Shown in pieces: positions 1-6,974 of a stretch of DNA of 13,452 nt; the first letter of the stretch is position 1; each line of letters begins with the position of its first letter. The stretch covers positions 1 to 13,452 of the forward strand of contig CAYNLG010000096.1 of assembly GCA_964397995.1 (NCBI GenBank), given 5' to 3'. Position numbers and translations under genes: made by a program. This stretch comes from CAYNLG01 sp964397995. GTDB lineage: Bacteria > Planctomycetota > Phycisphaerae > FEN-1346. Below the pieces are notes generated by a model. It was not told the DNA's origin, did not search any database, and saw only the letters and a list, made by a program, of their open reading frames with translations.

Positions 1-1
1 T

Positions 2-403
2 CCCCTGCCGCGGTACATGAGCGAGGCCGCGGCGGGCATGGACATTTGCGCCGCGGTCGAGGGCGACGTCGTCCTCGCCCCCGGTGACATCCGACTCATC
101 CCGACCGGCCTGTTCCTGGCGGTACCGGACGGCTACGAAGTCCAGGTCCGGCCGCGCAGCGGACTGGCCCTGAAACACGGATTGACGCTCGTCAACGCCC
201 CGGGCACCATCGACGCGGACTACCGCGGCGAGGTCGGCGTCATCCTGGGCAACGTCGGCCGCGACCCGTTCACCGTCACCCGCGGACTGCGGGTGGCGCA
301 GCTGGTCGTGGCCCCGGTCGCCCGGGTCGACGTCCGGGAGGTCGACGAGTTGCCGGCAAGCGGGCGCGGCGACGGCGGGTTCGGCTCCAGCGGAACCCAC
401 TGA
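2..403 (+). CDS. dut: dUTP diphosphatase (dUTPase), 5' end cut by window edge
   Basis: Hydrolyses dUTP to dUMP and pyrophosphate, keeping uracil out of DNA and supplying the dTMP precursor; the family acts as a cytosolic homotrimer. The reading frame is open to the left edge, and the residues before the first ATG (position 17) read LPRY, which belongs to conserved motif I with the following AAAGMDICAAV. The ATG at 17 is therefore internal and the true start lies outside the window. Later motifs are intact: RPRSGLA (motif II), the NAPGTIDADYRGEV stretch (motif III, with the catalytic Asp and substrate-binding Tyr region), GLRVAQLVV (motif IV) and the C-terminal GRGDGGFGSSG (motif V, the P-loop-like lid arm). 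133 residues are visible against about 145-155 for the family, so only a short N-terminus is missing. The stop lies 37 bases before ftsK, suggesting co-transcription. Confidence 0.96.
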   Translation, partial: PLPRYMSEAAAGMDICAAVEGDVVLAPGDIRLIPTGLFLAVPDGYEVQVRPRSGLALKHGLTLVNAPGTIDADYRGEVGVILGNVGRDPFTVTRGLRVAQLVVAPVARVDVREVDELPASGRGDGGFGSSGTH

Positions 404-440
404 CGCCGGCGGCGGGCCCGTCCGGCACGGAGCCCGCACC

Positions 441-2948
441 ATGGCCAAGACGAAGTCGAAACGCGCCGCCCGAAAGGACGCTGGCGAGCCCCTCGGCCGC
501 TGGCGCCTCGTGGCCGCCGTCCTCACCGCCGCCGCGGCCCTCTTTGTCGCGGTCAGCCTCCTGTCGTTCGACCGGTACGACGCCCCCAACCACGCCGTGC
601 TGCATCACAACGCGCCGACGGCCAACTGGGGCGGCCCGGCGGGGGCCCACCTCGCCTACGGCGTCTTCTGGGCCCTCGGCGACGGGGCCTACGCCCTGCT
701 GCTGTTCCTCATCGCCGGGGCATACCTCTGGATCGCCCGCTTCGGCGTGGCCGACACGGCCTTCCGCATCGCCGGGGCCGCCATGCTCGTCGTCGCCGTC
801 GGCACCTTCTCGGCGATGATCCAGGTCGAGGCCCGCCTGCCAATCGGGAACGGCGGCGTACTGGGCCTCGTGCTGTCGGGCGCGCTGGTGGCCCGGGTGG
901 GCCTCTTCGGGGCGGGGCTCTTCACGGCCGTCATCGGCCTGGTGGGCCTGGTGCTGCTGACGGACCTGAACGTCTTCCGGGCGCCGGTGCTGGTGGCGGG
1001 GTGGATTCGCGACCGGGCTCGCGGGCCGGTCCACGCCATCGCGACGGCCGCCGCCGCGGGCGCCGGGGCCGCCGTCAGCGCCGTCCGGAGCGAAGGCGCC
1101 GCCAAGCCGGTCGTCCGCAAACAGAAACGCAAGGCCGACGTCGAGGAGGCCGACCTGGAGGCCCTGGAGGACGCCGAGGACGCCCCCGACGCGGCCGAGG
1201 ACACCCTGCCCCAGGACGAGGCGCACGACGCCGAGGACGAGGAGGCTCTCGACGAGGAGGACGACCTGCCCGACCTGCCGAAGGGCGTCGTCATCCGCCA
1301 CACCCGCCCAGACGACAGCCTCGAACACCAGAAGGAGTTCGCGTTCACCCCCCTGCCCTCCACGCCGCGCAACCGCGACTACCAGCTCCCCCACGTCGAC
1401 CTGCTGGAGGACCCGACGTACGAGGAGGACGAGGAGGAAGAGGCCCGCATCCGCGAGAAAGCCGACGTCCTGGCCCGCACGCTGGAAGAGTTCAACGTCC
1501 GGGCCCGGGTGGTGGCCATCGAGACCGGCCCGGTGATCACGCAGTACGAGCTCGCGCTCGCGCCCGGTGTCAAGGTGAGCAAGGTGGTGGGCCTGTCGGA
1601 CGACCTGGCCATCAGCCTGCGGTCGCCGAGCGTGCGGATCGTCGCGCCCCTGCCGGGCAAGAACACCATTGGCGTCGAGGTGCCGAACACCTCCCGCCAG
1701 ACGGTCTGCCTGAAGGAGATCGTGCTGGCGGCCAAGGAGCTGCCGCAGAAGATGGGCCTGCCGCTCTTCCTCGGCAAGGACGCCACCGGCGCGCCGATGG
1801 TCAAGGACCTGGCCTCCATGCCGCACCTCCTGATCGCCGGCACGACGGGCAGCGGCAAAAGCGTGTGCCTGAACGCGATCATCATGTCGCTCCTGCTGAC
1901 GCGGACGCCGGACGACCTGAAGCTGGTGCTGATCGACCCGAAGATGGTCGAGATGAGCGTCTACAACAGCCTGCCGCACCTCCTCTGCCCGGTCGTCAAC
2001 GACATGCGGAAGGCCGAGGCCATCCTCGGGTGGCTGGTCGACAAGATGGAGGAACGATACCGGATGCTGTCGCAGGCCCGGGTGAGGAACATCACGGGCT
2101 ACAACCGCCTGACGGAGGCCCAGCTCCACGACCGGTTCGGCGCCGAGACCGACGAGCAGAAGGCCCGCGTCATCACCCACATGCCCCGCATCTGCGTCGT
2201 CGTCGACGAGTTCGCGGACCTCATGATGGTGGCGGCCAAGGAGGTCGAGGGCCACGTCACGCGGCTCGCGCAGAAGTCGCGGGCGGTGGGCATCCACCTG
2301 GTGATGGCGACGCAGCGGCCGAGCGTCGACGTGATCACGGGCCTGATCAAGTCGAATCTGCCGAACCGCGTCTCGTTCCAGGTCGCCAGCCGCATCGACT
2401 CCCGCACCATCCTGGACTCGATGGGCGCCGAGAAGCTCCTCGGCCAGGGCGACATGCTCTTCATGGTGCCCGGGGCCCACAAGTTCCTGCGGGCCCAGGG
2501 GGCGTACGTCTCGGACGCCGACGTGCAGCGGATGGTCGACTTCGTGACCGACGAGGCCGAGCCCGCCTTCCAGCGCGAGCTGGTCCAGATGCACGTCGAG
2601 GGCGAGGACGGCGACGCCGCCCCCGGCGAACCCGGCGAGGACCTCCTGGCCAAGGGCGCCGACGACGAAGTCTACGGCAAGGCCATCGAGATCGTCCTGG
2701 AGCACCAGCGGGGCAGCGTGTCGCTGCTGCAGCGCCGCCTCGGCATCGGCTACGGCCGCGCCGCCCGTCTCGTCGACCAGATGGCCGAGGACGGCCTCGT
2801 GGGCCAGTACAACGGGAGCCAGGCCCGCGAGGTGCTCCTGACGCTGGACCAGTGGGAGGCGATGAAGGCCCGCGCCGCCCAGGGCGAGGCCGACGCGAGC
2901 GCCGCCGCCAACCCCCTCACCGAGGAGGAAGCCGCCCTCGACACCTGA
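441..2948 (+). CDS. ftsK: FtsK/SpoIIIE-type DNA translocase
   Basis: An ATP-driven double-stranded DNA pump that clears and aligns chromosome termini at the division septum. The 835-residue protein has the standard layout: about four hydrophobic helices in residues 22-178, then a strongly acidic linker (233-278, with a second acidic run at 328-334). The alpha/beta motor follows, with Walker A GTTGSGKS (467-474), Walker B CVVVDEF (585-591, acidic pair D589-E590) and the family signature ATQRPSVDVITGLIKSN (623-639). A winged-helix gamma domain lies at about 743-800 (GIGYGRAARLVDQMAEDGLVG), the part that reads KOPS-like polarity sequences in FtsK and SpoIIIE. The ATG at 441 has a GGAG 8 bases upstream. 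The length is close to SpoIIIE and much shorter than E. coli FtsK, which has a longer linker. Membrane association is predicted from the helices. A terminator-like hairpin follows. Confidence 0.96.
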   Translation: MAKTKSKRAARKDAGEPLGRWRLVAAVLTAAAALFVAVSLLSFDRYDAPNHAVLHHNAPTANWGGPAGAHLAYGVFWALGDGAYALLLFLIAGAYLWIARFGVADTAFRIAGAAMLVVAVGTFSAMIQVEARLPIGNGGVLGLVLSGALVARVGLFGAGLFTAVIGLVGLVLLTDLNVFRAPVLVAGWIRDRARGPVHAIATAAAAGAGAAVSAVRSEGAAKPVVRKQKRKADVEEADLEALEDAEDAPDAAEDTLPQDEAHDAEDEEALDEEDDLPDLPKGVVIRHTRPDDSLEHQKEFAFTPLPSTPRNRDYQLPHVDLLEDPTYEEDEEEEARIREKADVLARTLEEFNVRARVVAIETGPVITQYELALAPGVKVSKVVGLSDDLAISLRSPSVRIVAPLPGKNTIGVEVPNTSRQTVCLKEIVLAAKELPQKMGLPLFLGKDATGAPMVKDLASMPHLLIAGTTGSGKSVCLNAIIMSLLLTRTPDDLKLVLIDPKMVEMSVYNSLPHLLCPVVNDMRKAEAILGWLVDKMEERYRMLSQARVRNITGYNRLTEAQLHDRFGAETDEQKARVITHMPRICVVVDEFADLMMVAAKEVEGHVTRLAQKSRAVGIHLVMATQRPSVDVITGLIKSNLPNRVSFQVASRIDSRTILDSMGAEKLLGQGDMLFMVPGAHKFLRAQGAYVSDADVQRMVDFVTDEAEPAFQRELVQMHVEGEDGDAAPGEPGEDLLAKGADDEVYGKAIEIVLEHQRGSVSLLQRRLGIGYGRAARLVDQMAEDGLVGQYNGSQAREVLLTLDQWEAMKARAAQGEADASAAANPLTEEEAALDT

Positions 2949-2956
2949 GCGAACGC

Positions 2957-2978
2957 AAGGCGCGCGCCGGCGCGCCTT
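2957..2978. repeat. Perfect 9-bp inverted repeat just after ftsK
   Basis: AAGGCGCGC (2957-2965) pairs perfectly with GCGCGCCTT (2970-2978) around a 4-base loop. No T-run follows on either strand, so alone it is not a classic intrinsic terminator. It may protect the ftsK mRNA 3' end or act with the next hairpin. The hexamer CGAACG occurs directly on both sides (2950-2955 and 2979-2984). Confidence 0.6.
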
Positions 2979-2985
2979 CGAACGT

Positions 2986-3025
2986 GGAGCCGCGCGTATA
3001 CTACCCCTACCGCGGCTCCCGTTTT
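2986..3025 (+). terminator. Probable rho-independent terminator of the dut-ftsK transcript
   Basis: GGAGCCGCG (2986-2994) and CGCGGCTCC (3011-3019) form a perfect 9-bp GC-rich stem around a 16-base loop, followed on the plus strand by CGTTTT (3020-3025). It lies 38 bases beyond the ftsK stop, in the convergent gap between ftsK and the acetyltransferase gene. The loop is rather long and the T-run is only four bases, so efficiency is uncertain. Confidence 0.6.
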
Positions 3026-3043
3026 CTGCGCGTCAGGGGCCGC

Positions 3044-3060
3044 CCACCGCCGCGCGGTGG
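3044..3060. repeat. 7-bp stem, 3-base loop inverted repeat in the convergent gap
   Basis: CCACCGC (3044-3050) pairs with GCGGTGG (3054-3060). It sits 23 bases beyond the stop of the minus-strand acetyltransferase gene. It could help end or stabilise the 3' end of that three-gene transcript, but no T-run follows it on the minus strand. Confidence 0.4.
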
Positions 3061-3082
3061 CACGACCGCGACCGCACACGAA

Positions 3083-4279
3083 TCAGAACCGGTCGAAGCA
3101 ACCCAGCATCGGGTGCTGGGCCGGAAAGAGAATCGGCACCAGGTGCCGCGCGTCGCCCGAGAGCCTGGGGCCCCCCTGCCGCACCGTCTCGGCCACCTCG
3201 TCCGTGCCCACGAGGAGTTGCGCGACCGCCTCCCCGCCGCGCACCGCGTGTCTTGTGCGGCGCGGGTTCTCGACACGCACGCGGCCCCGGCCAAGGACGA
3301 GGCTCACGCGCTGCCGCGGGTCGGCCACCCGCAGCGTCCCGCGCCACGCCGCCATCGGCGAGGCCTTCAGCCGCCGCCCCAGCTCGCCCGCCATCGCCTC
3401 GAGCGCCGCCCGCAGGTTCAGCGTCCGGACCATCGCGCCGCCGCGCGGGTCGTACTCGCGTTCGGCGTGGCACGCGCCCTCGCGGAGGCGGCGGCAGACG
3501 GGGCTGTCGTAGTGCAGGCCGCGGAACCGAATCTCGCGGAACGCCTCCCGCCGCATCGTCCGGGCCACCATGCGCAGGACCGTCTCCGGGTCGCCGACGG
3601 CCTCGTCGCACCAGAGCTCGTCGCCCCGCCGCCTCAGCACCACCCAACCGGCCGGCCGCCCGCCCTCGTCCCACAGGTAGACCCACGTCGGCCAGCCGGG
3701 CTTGCCGCGGTAGATCGGCCGCACCGCCGTCCCCGTCAGACCCGCGTGGTACCGGTTGTAGGCGTCGGCGGTGGCGACGAGGTCGAACCGCTTCCTCCGC
3801 CGCACCCGCACCGCCGGGGCCGCCTCCGGCAGGTCGTCCAGCTTGACCTGCCACGTCGTCGACCTGGCCATGGGCACGTACCCGAAGCGGTGGTAGAAGT
3901 CCCGGATGCCGTAGAGCATCGTAAGGGCGTAGCCGGCGTCGCGCATGGCCTCGACCGACGCCCGGGCCGCGGCCGCCATGTACCCCCGCTTGCGGTACTC
4001 GGCATGCGTGGCCACCAGGCCGACACCGCCGGTGCGGACGGTGGCGCGGCCGACGCGCATGTCGAAGCCCCACACGCCCCAGTGGGCGACAACGGCGCCG
4101 CCGACGGCAACGGCAATCCGTGAGACCGACCAGTCGTAGTTGCCCTTCGGCCCGGTGCTCTCCTCGGCGTATCGCCGCTGGTCCCAGTAGGGCGGCGGCC
4201 CGAAGGTCTTCGCGCACAGATCCAGGAGGCCCTCGCGGTGCCGCGCCGGGTCGGGGGCGACGATGCGCACATCCGCCAT
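3083..4279 (-). CDS. Eis-like GNAT N-acetyltransferase with C-terminal SCP2-type domain
   Basis: Predicted acetyl-CoA-dependent N-acetyltransferase of the Eis type, in which two GNAT folds are followed by a sterol-carrier-like C-terminal domain. The 398-residue length is almost that of mycobacterial Eis (about 400). The N-terminal GNAT carries the acetyl-CoA loop VATHAEYRKRGYM (89-101, the R/Q-x-x-G-x-G/A type) and the segment DFYHRFGYVP (127-136), whose Tyr129 matches the position of the Eis catalytic tyrosine. The second GNAT-like half spans roughly 150-280 and the SCP2-like region roughly 285-398. The chain ends in Phe; in Eis the carboxylate of a terminal Phe is the catalytic base. The ATG at 4279 lies 26 bases after the aldo-keto reductase stop with a weak GAGAGGG upstream, so it is probably the last gene of an operon. 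The substrate is unknown; Eis homologues acetylate many amines, and resistance should not be assumed. Confidence 0.85.
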   Translation of the reverse strand: MADVRIVAPDPARHREGLLDLCAKTFGPPPYWDQRRYAEESTGPKGNYDWSVSRIAVAVGGAVVAHWGVWGFDMRVGRATVRTGGVGLVATHAEYRKRGYMAAAARASVEAMRDAGYALTMLYGIRDFYHRFGYVPMARSTTWQVKLDDLPEAAPAVRVRRRKRFDLVATADAYNRYHAGLTGTAVRPIYRGKPGWPTWVYLWDEGGRPAGWVVLRRRGDELWCDEAVGDPETVLRMVARTMRREAFREIRFRGLHYDSPVCRRLREGACHAEREYDPRGGAMVRTLNLRAALEAMAGELGRRLKASPMAAWRGTLRVADPRQRVSLVLGRGRVRVENPRRTRHAVRGGEAVAQLLVGTDEVAETVRQGGPRLSGDARHLVPILFPAQHPMLGCFDRF

Positions 4280-4305
4280 GGGGGGGCCCTCTCAGGCGCG
4301 CGGGC

Positions 4306-5298
4306 TCAGGGGTCCGCCCGCGAGTCGGTCTGCCAGAGGTCGATGTTCGTCCCGGCGTACGCCTTCACGGCGTCGGTCGCGTCGGCCAAGGCCGCCACAG
4401 CGTCCGGCTCCAGCACCAAGTCGGCGGCGGCGGCATTTTCCCGCACCTGTGCCGGCGTGCGGGCGCCCGCCAGGACGCTGGCCACGCCGTCCTGCGCGAG
4501 GAGCCACGCCAGGGCCACCTGGCCCATCGGCGCGCCGAGGTCCTCGGCAATCGCCCGGACCTTCGCGACCGCCTCGAACAGGGCCGCCTCGCATCCCGGC
4601 TCCTGGTGCCGCGCCTCCGGCCGGTCCTTCGAGAACATGCGCGTGCGGGCCCGCTCCTCGGGCACGTCCTCCGCCGAGCGGAACTTGCCCGTCAGGAGGC
4701 CCTGGGCCAGCGGGCTGTACGGCAGCAGGCTGATGCCCCGCGACACGCAGAGCGGCTGCACCTCGACCTCCACCGGCCGGAAGAGCAGGTTGTGGCAGAC
4801 CTGGTTCGACGCCAGCGTCGCCAGGTCGGCCGCCGGCCCGAGCACCGACGCCCCGAAGTTCGAGACGCCGATCTCGCGGATCTTGCCCTCGGCTCGAAGC
4901 GTCTGCATCGCCCCGAACGTGTCGGCCAGCGGCACCTCGCGGCTCGGCCAGTGCACCTGGTACAAGTCCAGGTAGTCGGTGCCCAGGGCCTTCAGGCTTG
5001 CCTCGCAGGCGGCCTTGAGGGCGTCCGGGGCGAGGTGGTGGCGGCTGACCTTGGAGGCCAGGACGACGCGGTCGCGCACCGGCGCCAGTTCCTCGCCGAG
5101 GAGCCGCTCCGACTCGCCGTCGCCATAGGCCTCGGCCGTGTCGAAGAACGTGATCCCCGCGTCGAGGGCGGCCCGGACGGTCTTCCGCGACGCCTCCCGG
5201 TCCTGCTCGCCCCAGGTGTAGCCGCCGACGAGGGCCCAGCAGCCCAGGCAGACGGTCGAGACGTGGATGTCGGTGCGGCCCAGCGTACGGGTGTGCAT
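4306..5298 (-). CDS. Aldo/keto reductase
   Basis: NAD(P)H-dependent oxidoreductase with the (alpha/beta)8 barrel of the aldo-keto reductase superfamily, reducing a carbonyl or oxidising the matching alcohol, probably in the cytosol. All four catalytic residues are visible: D53 in FFDTAEAYG, Y58, K83 in LASKVSRHH and H116 in YQVHWPS. The cofactor-binding parts appear as LLPYSPLAQGLLTGKF and, near the C-terminus, LAGARTPAQVREN. The length (330 residues) is typical of AKR11/12-like bacterial members. The ATG at 5298 has GAGG a few bases upstream. It follows the isomerase/epimerase gene after 25 bases and precedes the acetyltransferase gene by 26, so the three are likely co-transcribed. Pairing with a TIM-barrel sugar isomerase suggests a role in sugar or polyol catabolism, but this is inference and the substrate cannot be read from the sequence. 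Confidence 0.93.
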   Translation of the reverse strand: MHTRTLGRTDIHVSTVCLGCWALVGGYTWGEQDREASRKTVRAALDAGITFFDTAEAYGDGESERLLGEELAPVRDRVVLASKVSRHHLAPDALKAACEASLKALGTDYLDLYQVHWPSREVPLADTFGAMQTLRAEGKIREIGVSNFGASVLGPAADLATLASNQVCHNLLFRPVEVEVQPLCVSRGISLLPYSPLAQGLLTGKFRSAEDVPEERARTRMFSKDRPEARHQEPGCEAALFEAVAKVRAIAEDLGAPMGQVALAWLLAQDGVASVLAGARTPAQVRENAAAADLVLEPDAVAALADATDAVKAYAGTNIDLWQTDSRADP

Positions 5299-5323
5299 GG
5301 CGCCTCGCGGCGGGGCGGCGGGC

Positions 5324-6130
5324 CTACTTCAGGCCCAGCTCGCGCAGGTGCTCGTAGCTGATCTCAAGGCTCCGGAACGGGTTCCCCGTCACCGGGCACT
5401 GGTCCTGCTCGACGATGTAGGTCTGGACCCCGGCGGCCTTGCAGGCGTCCAGGATGGCCGGCCAGTTCAGGTTCCCCTCGCCGATCTCCGCCCACGCCGG
5501 CTCGCCGTCCAGGATCATCCAGTCCTTGACATGGACCTGGTCCATGCGGCCCTTCATGCGGAGGCACCAGGCGGCCGGGTCGCCCCCGCCGCGCGCCACC
5601 CACCCGACGTCGATCTCGGCCTGCACGTACTTCGGGTCCGCGTTCTCGTACAGCAGCGCCAGGCCCGTCGTGCCGCCGATGCCCTTGCGGCCGCCGAACT
5701 TCTGGAACTCGAAGTTGTGGTTGTGGTACTGGAGCACCATGCCGCGCTTCGCCAACGCCTTCCCGAGACGCGTGAACTCGCGGGCCCGGGCCTTCCAGCG
5801 GGCGGTCGTGTCCCGCGCCTCGACCGGGAGCGACGGGATGCAGACGTACCGGCAGCCCCAGGCCTCGCTCTTCGCGACCACGCCGTCCAGGTCGTCCCGG
5901 AGCATCGCCAGCGCCAGGTGGCTACCCACCGCCCGGACGCCCCCGTCGTCCATCATCGCGCGGAGCTCGTCGGGGTCGGCGTCGCGGAACCCGGCCGCCG
6001 AGATCTGCACGTTCTCGTAGCCGATCTTGCGGATGCGGCGGAAGGTCTTTGCGATCTCTTTCGGGCTGCCGGCAAAGTCGCGCACGTTGTACAGGGTGAC
6101 GGCAATCTGCGACGGGGCCTTTCGGGCCAT
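5324..6130 (-). CDS. Sugar phosphate isomerase/epimerase (xylose isomerase-like TIM barrel)
   Basis: A 268-residue protein of the xylose isomerase-like TIM-barrel superfamily (IolE / hydroxypyruvate isomerase / tagatose epimerase relatives), which bind a divalent metal and shift carbonyl or epimeric centres on sugars or inositol derivatives. Visible marks are LQYHNHNFEF (133-142), AEIDVGWV (171-178, E172 and D174), QVHVKDW (198-204, H200) and a late acidic residue, E241 in YIVEQD. These are the usual strand ends carrying metal ligands. The frame is open further upstream to 6250, but the start at 6130 is preferred: an AAAGGA ribosome site lies about 6 bases before it, and the extra 40 residues would be arginine-rich and unlike the family. 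It is the first gene of the minus-strand operon and divergent from the hydrolase gene. The exact substrate is not determined. Confidence 0.9.
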   Translation of the reverse strand: MARKAPSQIAVTLYNVRDFAGSPKEIAKTFRRIRKIGYENVQISAAGFRDADPDELRAMMDDGGVRAVGSHLALAMLRDDLDGVVAKSEAWGCRYVCIPSLPVEARDTTARWKARAREFTRLGKALAKRGMVLQYHNHNFEFQKFGGRKGIGGTTGLALLYENADPKYVQAEIDVGWVARGGGDPAAWCLRMKGRMDQVHVKDWMILDGEPAWAEIGEGNLNWPAILDACKAAGVQTYIVEQDQCPVTGNPFRSLEISYEHLRELGLK

Positions 6131-6136
6131 GGGACG

Positions 6137-6143
6137 TCCTTTC
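6137..6143 (-). promoter_or_regulatory. Ribosome binding site that decides the isomerase start
   Basis: Read on the minus strand this is GAAAGGA, with 6 bases before the ATG at 6130. It supports the shorter 268-residue isomerase over the 308-residue open frame. Confidence 0.75.
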
Positions 6144-6232
6144 TCCAGGGGGAAGGTGAACGCGCTGAGCCTACGCCGCCCGCGCCGCGCGACGCAAGCG
6201 AATTCGCGCATCGCGCCCCGTGCGGAGCCCGG

Positions 6233-6238
6233 TATAAT
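6233..6238 (+). promoter_or_regulatory. Consensus -10 box (TATAAT) for the MBL-fold gene
   Basis: An exact TATAAT stands out in a very GC-rich setting. Transcription would start near 6245 and leave a leader of about 28 bases before the GTG at 6273, with the ribosome site inside it. The box also overlaps an in-frame ATG (6237), which makes that ATG an unlikely start. Confidence 0.6.
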
Positions 6239-6261
6239 GCCCCCTCGCACGATCCAGCCCG

Positions 6262-6267
6262 AAAGGA
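6262..6267 (+). promoter_or_regulatory. Ribosome binding site fixing the GTG start at 6273
   Basis: AAAGGA ends 5 bases before the GTG at 6273, an ideal spacing. The in-frame ATGs upstream (6027 and 6237) lack such a site; the first is antisense to the isomerase gene and the second lies in the -10 box. Confidence 0.75.
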
Positions 6268-6272
6268 CCCTC

Positions 6273-6905
6273 GTGGAGATCGACCCCTTCGTCCTCGGCA
6301 GCTTCCAGGTCTCGGCCTACGTCGTCACGGACGGCGGCGAGGCCCTCGTCATCGACGCCCCCGAGGGCAGCCAGCGCCTCGTCGCGTTCCTCAAGGAGCG
6401 CGGCCAGACCCCGCGGACCCTCGTCAACACCCACGGCCACGGCGACCACGTCTTCGCGAACACTCTGCTGAAGCGCGAGTGGCCGGAGATCGAAATCGCC
6501 TGCGGCCGGGAGGAGGCGCCGCTCCTGGCCGACGCGCGGCAGAACCTGTCGCTGCTGTTCGGCATGGAGGTGACCAGCCCGCCGCCCGACCGCCTGCTCG
6601 ACGAAGGCGACACCGTGACGGTCGGCGAGACGGCGTTCCAGGTGCTCGCGACGCCGGGCCACTCCCCCGGCAGCCTCAGCCTCTACTGCCCGGAAGGGCC
6701 GGACGGCCCGGGCGTGGTCTTCACCGGCGACGCCCTCTTTGCCGGCTCCATCGGCCGCACCGACTTCCCGGGAATGAGCCACGCGCGGCTGGTCGAGAGC
6801 ATCCGGGAGAAGCTGCTCGCCCTGCCGCCCGAGACGGTCGTCTACCCCGGCCACGGCCCGGCGACGACCATCGGCCGGGAGGCGGAGACCAACCCGTTCC
6901 TGTAG
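6273..6905 (+). CDS. Metallo-beta-lactamase-fold hydrolase, YcbL / glyoxalase II-like
   Basis: A 210-residue dinuclear-metal hydrolase of the glyoxalase II branch of the metallo-beta-lactamase fold; such enzymes cleave thioesters such as S-lactoylglutathione. The metal ligands are all present: THGHGDH (53-59, giving H54, H56, D58, H59), H130 in TPGHSPGS, the bridging D153 in FTGDALF, and H194 in YPGHGP. The segment GSIGRTDFPG (158-167) is characteristic of the YcbL group, and the length matches E. coli YcbL (about 215), shorter than classical GloB because the C-terminal substrate-binding helical domain is absent. The GTG start is chosen for its AAAGGA site and the family-like beginning EIDPFVLGSFQVSAYVV. 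It is a single-gene unit divergent from the isomerase operon. A role in methylglyoxal or other thioester detoxification is plausible but inferred. Confidence 0.92.
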   Translation: MEIDPFVLGSFQVSAYVVTDGGEALVIDAPEGSQRLVAFLKERGQTPRTLVNTHGHGDHVFANTLLKREWPEIEIACGREEAPLLADARQNLSLLFGMEVTSPPPDRLLDEGDTVTVGETAFQVLATPGHSPGSLSLYCPEGPDGPGVVFTGDALFAGSIGRTDFPGMSHARLVESIREKLLALPPETVVYPGHGPATTIGREAETNPFL

Positions 6906-6908
6906 CGC

Positions 6909-6953
6909 AAAGAGAAACCGCGGCCGGCGCAAGCACGTTCGCACCGGCCGCGG
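6909..6953 (-). terminator. Rho-independent terminator of the sigma/anti-sigma transcript
   Basis: CCGCGGCCGG (6918-6927) and CCGGCCGCGG (6944-6953) form a perfect 10-bp stem with a 16-base loop. Read on the minus strand it is followed by TTTCTCTTT, a T-rich tail. It lies 21 bases after the anti-sigma stop codon. On the plus strand it may also stop hydrolase transcripts, but no T-run follows in that direction. Confidence 0.75.
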
Positions 6954-6974
6954 CGATTCGCATCCCGCCGGCGG

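Larger units (their letters stand above)
6131..6272. promoter_or_regulatory. Divergent promoter region with a 10-bp palindrome
   Basis: This stretch separates the minus-strand isomerase operon from the plus-strand hydrolase gene and must hold both promoters. On the plus strand a perfect TATAAT lies at 6233-6238, without a convincing -35 box at the usual distance. On the minus strand a weak TTGCGT (6192-6197) / TAGGCT (6168-6173) pair with an 18-base spacer is possible, three of six matches each. Between them is the perfect palindrome GCGAATTCGC (6198-6207), next to the possible minus-strand -35 and in the upstream zone of the plus-strand promoter. That position suits an operator, but no regulator gene is in view. 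Confidence 0.45.

Noticed and set aside
1138..1275. GAGGAC-like repetition inside ftsK as a possible DNA repeat element
   Set aside because: It simply codes the acidic linker normal for FtsK proteins.
276..2705. 809-codon open frame antisense to dut and ftsK
   Set aside because: It lies opposite a clear ftsK gene, has a His/Arg/Asp-rich composition without recognisable domains, and is the expected mirror of GC3-rich codons.
1001..4123. 1040-codon open frame on the plus strand across ftsK and the acetyltransferase gene
   Set aside because: Arg/Gly/Pro-rich out-of-frame translation that crosses the ftsK stop and the terminator region; no domain seen.
6131..6250. 40-residue N-terminal extension of the isomerase
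   Set aside because: Arg-rich, unlike the family, runs through the divergent promoter region, and a better start with a ribosome site exists at 6130.
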